A DNA stretch of 64,000 nucleotides, taken from contig JAPOQK010000034.1 of the NCBI GenBank assembly GCA_026710795.1, positions 1 to 64,000 of the forward strand, given 5' to 3'. Both the position numbers and the translations under genes were made by a program. Below are positions 61,824-64,000 of this stretch, piece after piece; position 1 is the stretch's first letter; each line of letters opens with the position of its first letter. This DNA is from Candidatus Poribacteria bacterium. Its GTDB lineage: Bacteria; Poribacteria; WGA-4E; WGA-3G. Below the pieces are notes generated by a model. The model was not told the DNA's origin. It saw nothing but the letters and a program-made list of their open reading frames with translations, and searched no databases.

Positions 61824-62614
61824 AGGTAGCACTTGATGAACACACAGCAATTGTAACCGGTGGTGCAAACGGAATCGGAAATGCTATCGTGCATGCCCTC
61901 GTTAATAACGGCGCGCATGTCGCAATTGTGGATATTGACAAACAAGCAGGATCTCAAACCGCCAAAGAAATTATACAAAGTGGTGGCACGTGTATCTTCA
62001 TAGAGGCAGATGTTGCAAATCCCGATCAAATGGAAGCAGCAGCACAAGAAATAACCACACAACTCGGTAATGTTCAGATACTGATCAACAACGCTGGTAT
62101 AAACACAAAAAGCGAACGGGTCCCAATTCATCAATATACATTAGATGACTGGCACCGAATCTTACAAGTTGACTTAACTGGTGTATTCGTGACAAGTCGC
62201 GCTGTCATACCCTACATGCTGGAAAATCCACACGGACGCATCGTCAATATCAGTTCTATTGCTGGACTCGTACCCCTACGTCTTCAGAGCGCATTCGTCG
62301 CAGCAAAAGCAGGTGTTGCAAACCTAACACGTTCAATGGCATTAGAACTCGGACCACAGGGAATCCTTGTAAATGCTGTGGCACCAGGTTCTACATTAAC
62401 ACGCGGCACAAAAGCACTCTTTTACGGTCCCGATGGCGCATATACTGAAAATGCCGAAAGTCTATTATCACACATACCACTCGGACGACCAGCAAACGTT
62501 GAGGAAATCGCAGCCGCCGTCCTTTTCTTAGTCGCACCAGAAGCAAGTTATATCAACGGCACTATCCTAACCGTTGATGGTGGTTGGACTGCAGGATACA
62601 CACGTGATTGGTAA
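61820..62614 (+). CDS. Short-chain dehydrogenase/reductase lacking the usual catalytic Tyr
   Basis: 264 aa. NAD(P)-binding TGGANGIG is at 13-20, NNAG at 90-93, and IVNISSIAG at 141-149 holds the catalytic Ser. The YxxxK site reads F159-V-A-A-K163: the Tyr proton donor is Phe (codon TTC). The C-terminal PLGRPANVEEIAAAVLFLVAPEASYINGTILTVDGG is a textbook classical-SDR end. It may have altered chemistry, be an inactive binding protein, or use another residue. AGGA lies before the ATG. Confidence 0.85.
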   Translation: MKVALDEHTAIVTGGANGIGNAIVHALVNNGAHVAIVDIDKQAGSQTAKEIIQSGGTCIFIEADVANPDQMEAAAQEITTQLGNVQILINNAGINTKSERVPIHQYTLDDWHRILQVDLTGVFVTSRAVIPYMLENPHGRIVNISSIAGLVPLRLQSAFVAAKAGVANLTRSMALELGPQGILVNAVAPGSTLTRGTKALFYGPDGAYTENAESLLSHIPLGRPANVEEIAAAVLFLVAPEASYINGTILTVDGGWTAGYTRDW

Positions 62615-62720
62615 ATGTAGTTTTCTAATATGCCCTATATAATTACAAGACTACATATAATACCCATATCTACGAATTTATAGAAAATTCCTTTTCTATA
62701 AAGAATTTCTTGACGTTACA

Positions 62721-62740
62721 CCACATGCTAAAGCATGTGG
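62721..62740. repeat. Perfect 9-bp hairpin, possible IS200/IS605-type end
   Basis: CCACATGCT-AA-AGCATGTGG. Subterminal perfect hairpins of this type occur at ends of IS200/IS605 and related elements. No transposase or TnpB is near, so at most a relic. Confidence 0.35.
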
Positions 62741-63011
62741 ATTCTGTGTAGCAGTAATACACCCAGTTCATAGGATGTGAGCGTTTGGTAATTCGCACAC
62801 AATCGTCCCAACACGTGTGCATATAGTGCCACAAAACGTGTAAAATGTCAAGTGGAACGGGAATTGGAAACACGACAAAGAGATTGGCGGGATAGGGCGA
62901 AGTGGAGGAAAATTCTGTGGAAAACAGAATTGATATGTGCAAAATTGAGTACACAAGTACAACGCCGCGCGTTACCGTGACTGTGCAACGGTTAAAATTG
63001 AAAAATTACAC

Positions 63012-63040
63012 TTGAATCGCGCGCGGAATTATGGTAAAAT
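63012..63040 (+). promoter_or_regulatory. Promoter with almost no leader
   Basis: TTGAAT (63012-63017), 17-base spacer, TAAAAT (63035-63040). The next ATG is at 63047, about where transcription should start. Confidence 0.55.
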
Positions 63041-63046
63041 CTATTG

Positions 63047-63496
63047 ATGACAGACAATACAAGTGGGAAAGATTATGTATCATTAGTCAGGGTTCCTAGT
63101 AAATGGTTTTACATATTTGCTCTGTCTTTTTCAATCATAACAATTTCAAATCTTTTAATAGAACTATTGACTGATTGGTACTGGAAAGAATTAGGCAATA
63201 CATTACTAACCAGAATATCAGTTTTAATGACATTGATAGTCGGAGGCATATTTATTCTATCGCATGCATGGGAGGTTGCTATGATAGGTCTAGGTTACGC
63301 AAAACGATTTAAACAGAAGATTTTTGCCGAAGGCAAAGCCGAAGGCAAAGCCGAAGCATATCAAGAAATGTATGAAGCATGGAAAAAGCGGAAACAAGAA
63401 GCCGAAGCACGAGGTGAAATTTTTAATGAACCTCCACCCATTTCAGATTACAACAAGCCATTAGATCCGCTCTCACTGAATAGTCCAATGTCCTGA
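63047..63496 (+). CDS. Unknown membrane protein with EGKA repeats
   Basis: 149 aa. Two hydrophobic helices (about 20-42 and 58-78) and a hydrophilic C-terminus with FAEGKAEGKAEAYQEMYEAWKKRKQEAE, a helical charged tail with a short in-frame repeat (GCCGAAGGCAAA twice). The family is not recognised. The ATG has no SD and fits a leaderless transcript; a TTG just before it is less likely. Sixteen bases separate it from the next gene. Confidence 0.6.
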   Translation: MTDNTSGKDYVSLVRVPSKWFYIFALSFSIITISNLLIELLTDWYWKELGNTLLTRISVLMTLIVGGIFILSHAWEVAMIGLGYAKRFKQKIFAEGKAEGKAEAYQEMYEAWKKRKQEAEARGEIFNEPPPISDYNKPLDPLSLNSPMS

Positions 63497-63512
63497 CCTA
63501 ATGGAGGATGAT

Positions 63513-63830
63513 ATGTCTTTTACTCCCAAACTTGAGAAGAATTTACCAGAAGGTTTATCCAGAAAAATAGCAATTGAGCAGGAAATAGTAGATAAAGCTA
63601 TTGGTAAAACAATAAGTAAAGTGAAAACAGCAATGCGTAAAACAGATCCTGATGTGCATGAAAGCAATGTTTTAATGATAGAGTTTACAGATGGATCTAT
63701 TCTTTGGATACAAACTGCATCAAATGCGAGAAATATAATTTCTGACATCAAACACAGTAAAATGAAAATTAAACCACCAGACTTTCATGCCGATTTATTT
63801 TACTGGTGGGAAAACAATGATGAATCATAA
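63513..63830 (+). CDS. Small protein of unknown function
   Basis: 105 aa. Start MSFTPKLEKNLPEG is preceded by GGAGG 5 bases away; an ATG at 63501 would include that site. The rest is mixed alpha/beta (NVLMIEFTDGSILWIQTAS), with no membrane segment and no motif I recognise. Same transcript as the preceding gene; a strong palindrome follows. Confidence 0.6.
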   Translation: MSFTPKLEKNLPEGLSRKIAIEQEIVDKAIGKTISKVKTAMRKTDPDVHESNVLMIEFTDGSILWIQTASNARNIISDIKHSKMKIKPPDFHADLFYWWENNDES

Positions 63831-63864
63831 TATATTGAATTTGATATATTCATTAAATAGATAT

Positions 63865-63898
63865 AAAGAACAGTAGGCATGCATGCCTACCGTTCTTT
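63865..63898. terminator. Bidirectional terminator palindrome
   Basis: AAAGAAC-GTAGGC (63865-63878) pairs with GCCTAC-GTTCTTT (63885-63898) with one mismatch and a loop of ATGCAT. The A/T ends on both sides suit termination from both directions. Confidence 0.75.
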
Positions 63899-63912
63899 GT
63901 CGGTGTTTGACA

Positions 63913-64000
63913 TTAATCTTTACTGCTATTTACCATTTTATATAAATATCTATCGTCTATATAGCCAGCTTTAATATCTTTACTTGGCAACAAAGATATT
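63913..64000 (-). CDS. Possible C-terminal end of a gene entering from the right edge
   Basis: A minus-strand frame is open from the window edge to a TAA at 63915-63913, ending AGYIDDRYLYKMVNSSKD. Twenty-nine codons are visible. The bidirectional terminator beside it fits a convergent gene. Too short to identify. Confidence 0.35.
   Translation of the reverse strand, partial: ISLLPSKDIKAGYIDDRYLYKMVNSSKD

Larger units (their letters stand above)
62615..63046. other. Intergenic region with several hairpins
   Basis: No gene recognised. AT hairpin TATAGAAAA/TTTTCTATA (62679-62700, possible terminator of the SDR gene), perfect hairpin CCACATGCT/AGCATGTGG (62721-62740), hairpin ATTCTGT/ACAGAAT near 62912-62930, and the promoter of the next gene. 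Confidence 0.6.

Overview
The window is AT-rich bacterial chromosome. Its gene content is four sulfatases, four phytanoyl-CoA-dioxygenase-like (PhyH) proteins, a Gfo/Idh dehydrogenase, a beta-propeller lactonase, a PorV/PorQ-like outer-membrane protein, a giant Ig-repeat secreted protein and several dispersed palindromic repeats. This combination resembles Candidatus Poribacteria or a related sponge- or plankton-associated lineage degrading sulfated glycans. That assignment is inference from gene content only. Outer-membrane and lipobox proteins indicate a diderm cell. MqnC indicates the futalosine route to menaquinone.

Layout. 1-1050: gene-free and rich in repeats, including a 155-bp element with 15-bp terminal inverted repeats. 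1049-5421: CDP-alcohol phosphatidyltransferase, Gfo/Idh oxidoreductase, and two tandem RDD-PspA fusion proteins. 5455-15824: catabolic block with sulfatases, a DUF433/DUF5615 pair, a PhyH protein, a tandem sulfatase duplication, a lactonase and a DUF3223 protein. 15950-23474: transglutaminase/TPR lipoprotein with a MazG-like protein, then a PhyH, lipoprotein, MetE-like and TauE group. 23512-34727 (minus strand): a giant Ig-repeat protein, a PorV-like protein and a LysM coiled-coil protein, closed by a strong terminator, with a degenerate carboxyltransferase-like gene beyond it. 35777-42577: a PhyH protein and the heme cluster hemE / metallo-beta-lactamase / hemH / hemY / five-heme cytochrome. 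43065-49753 (minus strand): the conserved translation and transcription cluster tRNA-Thr, Tyr, Gly, Thr, rpmG, tRNA-Trp, secE, nusG, rplKAJL, with rpoZ upstream. It lacks tuf at its usual place and rpoBC after rplL. 49896-58949: mqnC, a PpiD-like foldase, OGG-type glycosylase, coiled-coil protein, candidate structured RNA, glycosyltransferase, tRNA-Leu and a fused FAD/Fe-S oxidoreductase. 58977-64000: Nramp-like transporter, PhyH protein, an SDR lacking the usual catalytic Tyr, and two small unknown genes.

How it fits together. Sulfatases, PhyH oxygenases, Gfo/Idh, lactonase, SDR, ADH and the FAD/Fe-S oxidoreductase fit scavenging of sulfated sugars and small oxidised carbon compounds. The giant protein with its FlgD/Por-like C-terminus, next to a PorV-like protein, suggests an outer-surface secretion and attachment module. 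Several promoters fit a common TTGACA-N17-TAAAAT form, and two of them imply nearly leaderless mRNAs.

Strongest leads for new biology: the RDD-PspA fusions, the giant-protein/PorV/LysM operon, the inactive-looking AccA-like protein, the Phe-for-Tyr SDR, the Nramp-like protein without metal ligands, the missing tuf, and gene-conversion tracts between the tandem sulfatases. All coordinates and motifs were read by eye; no database search was run.
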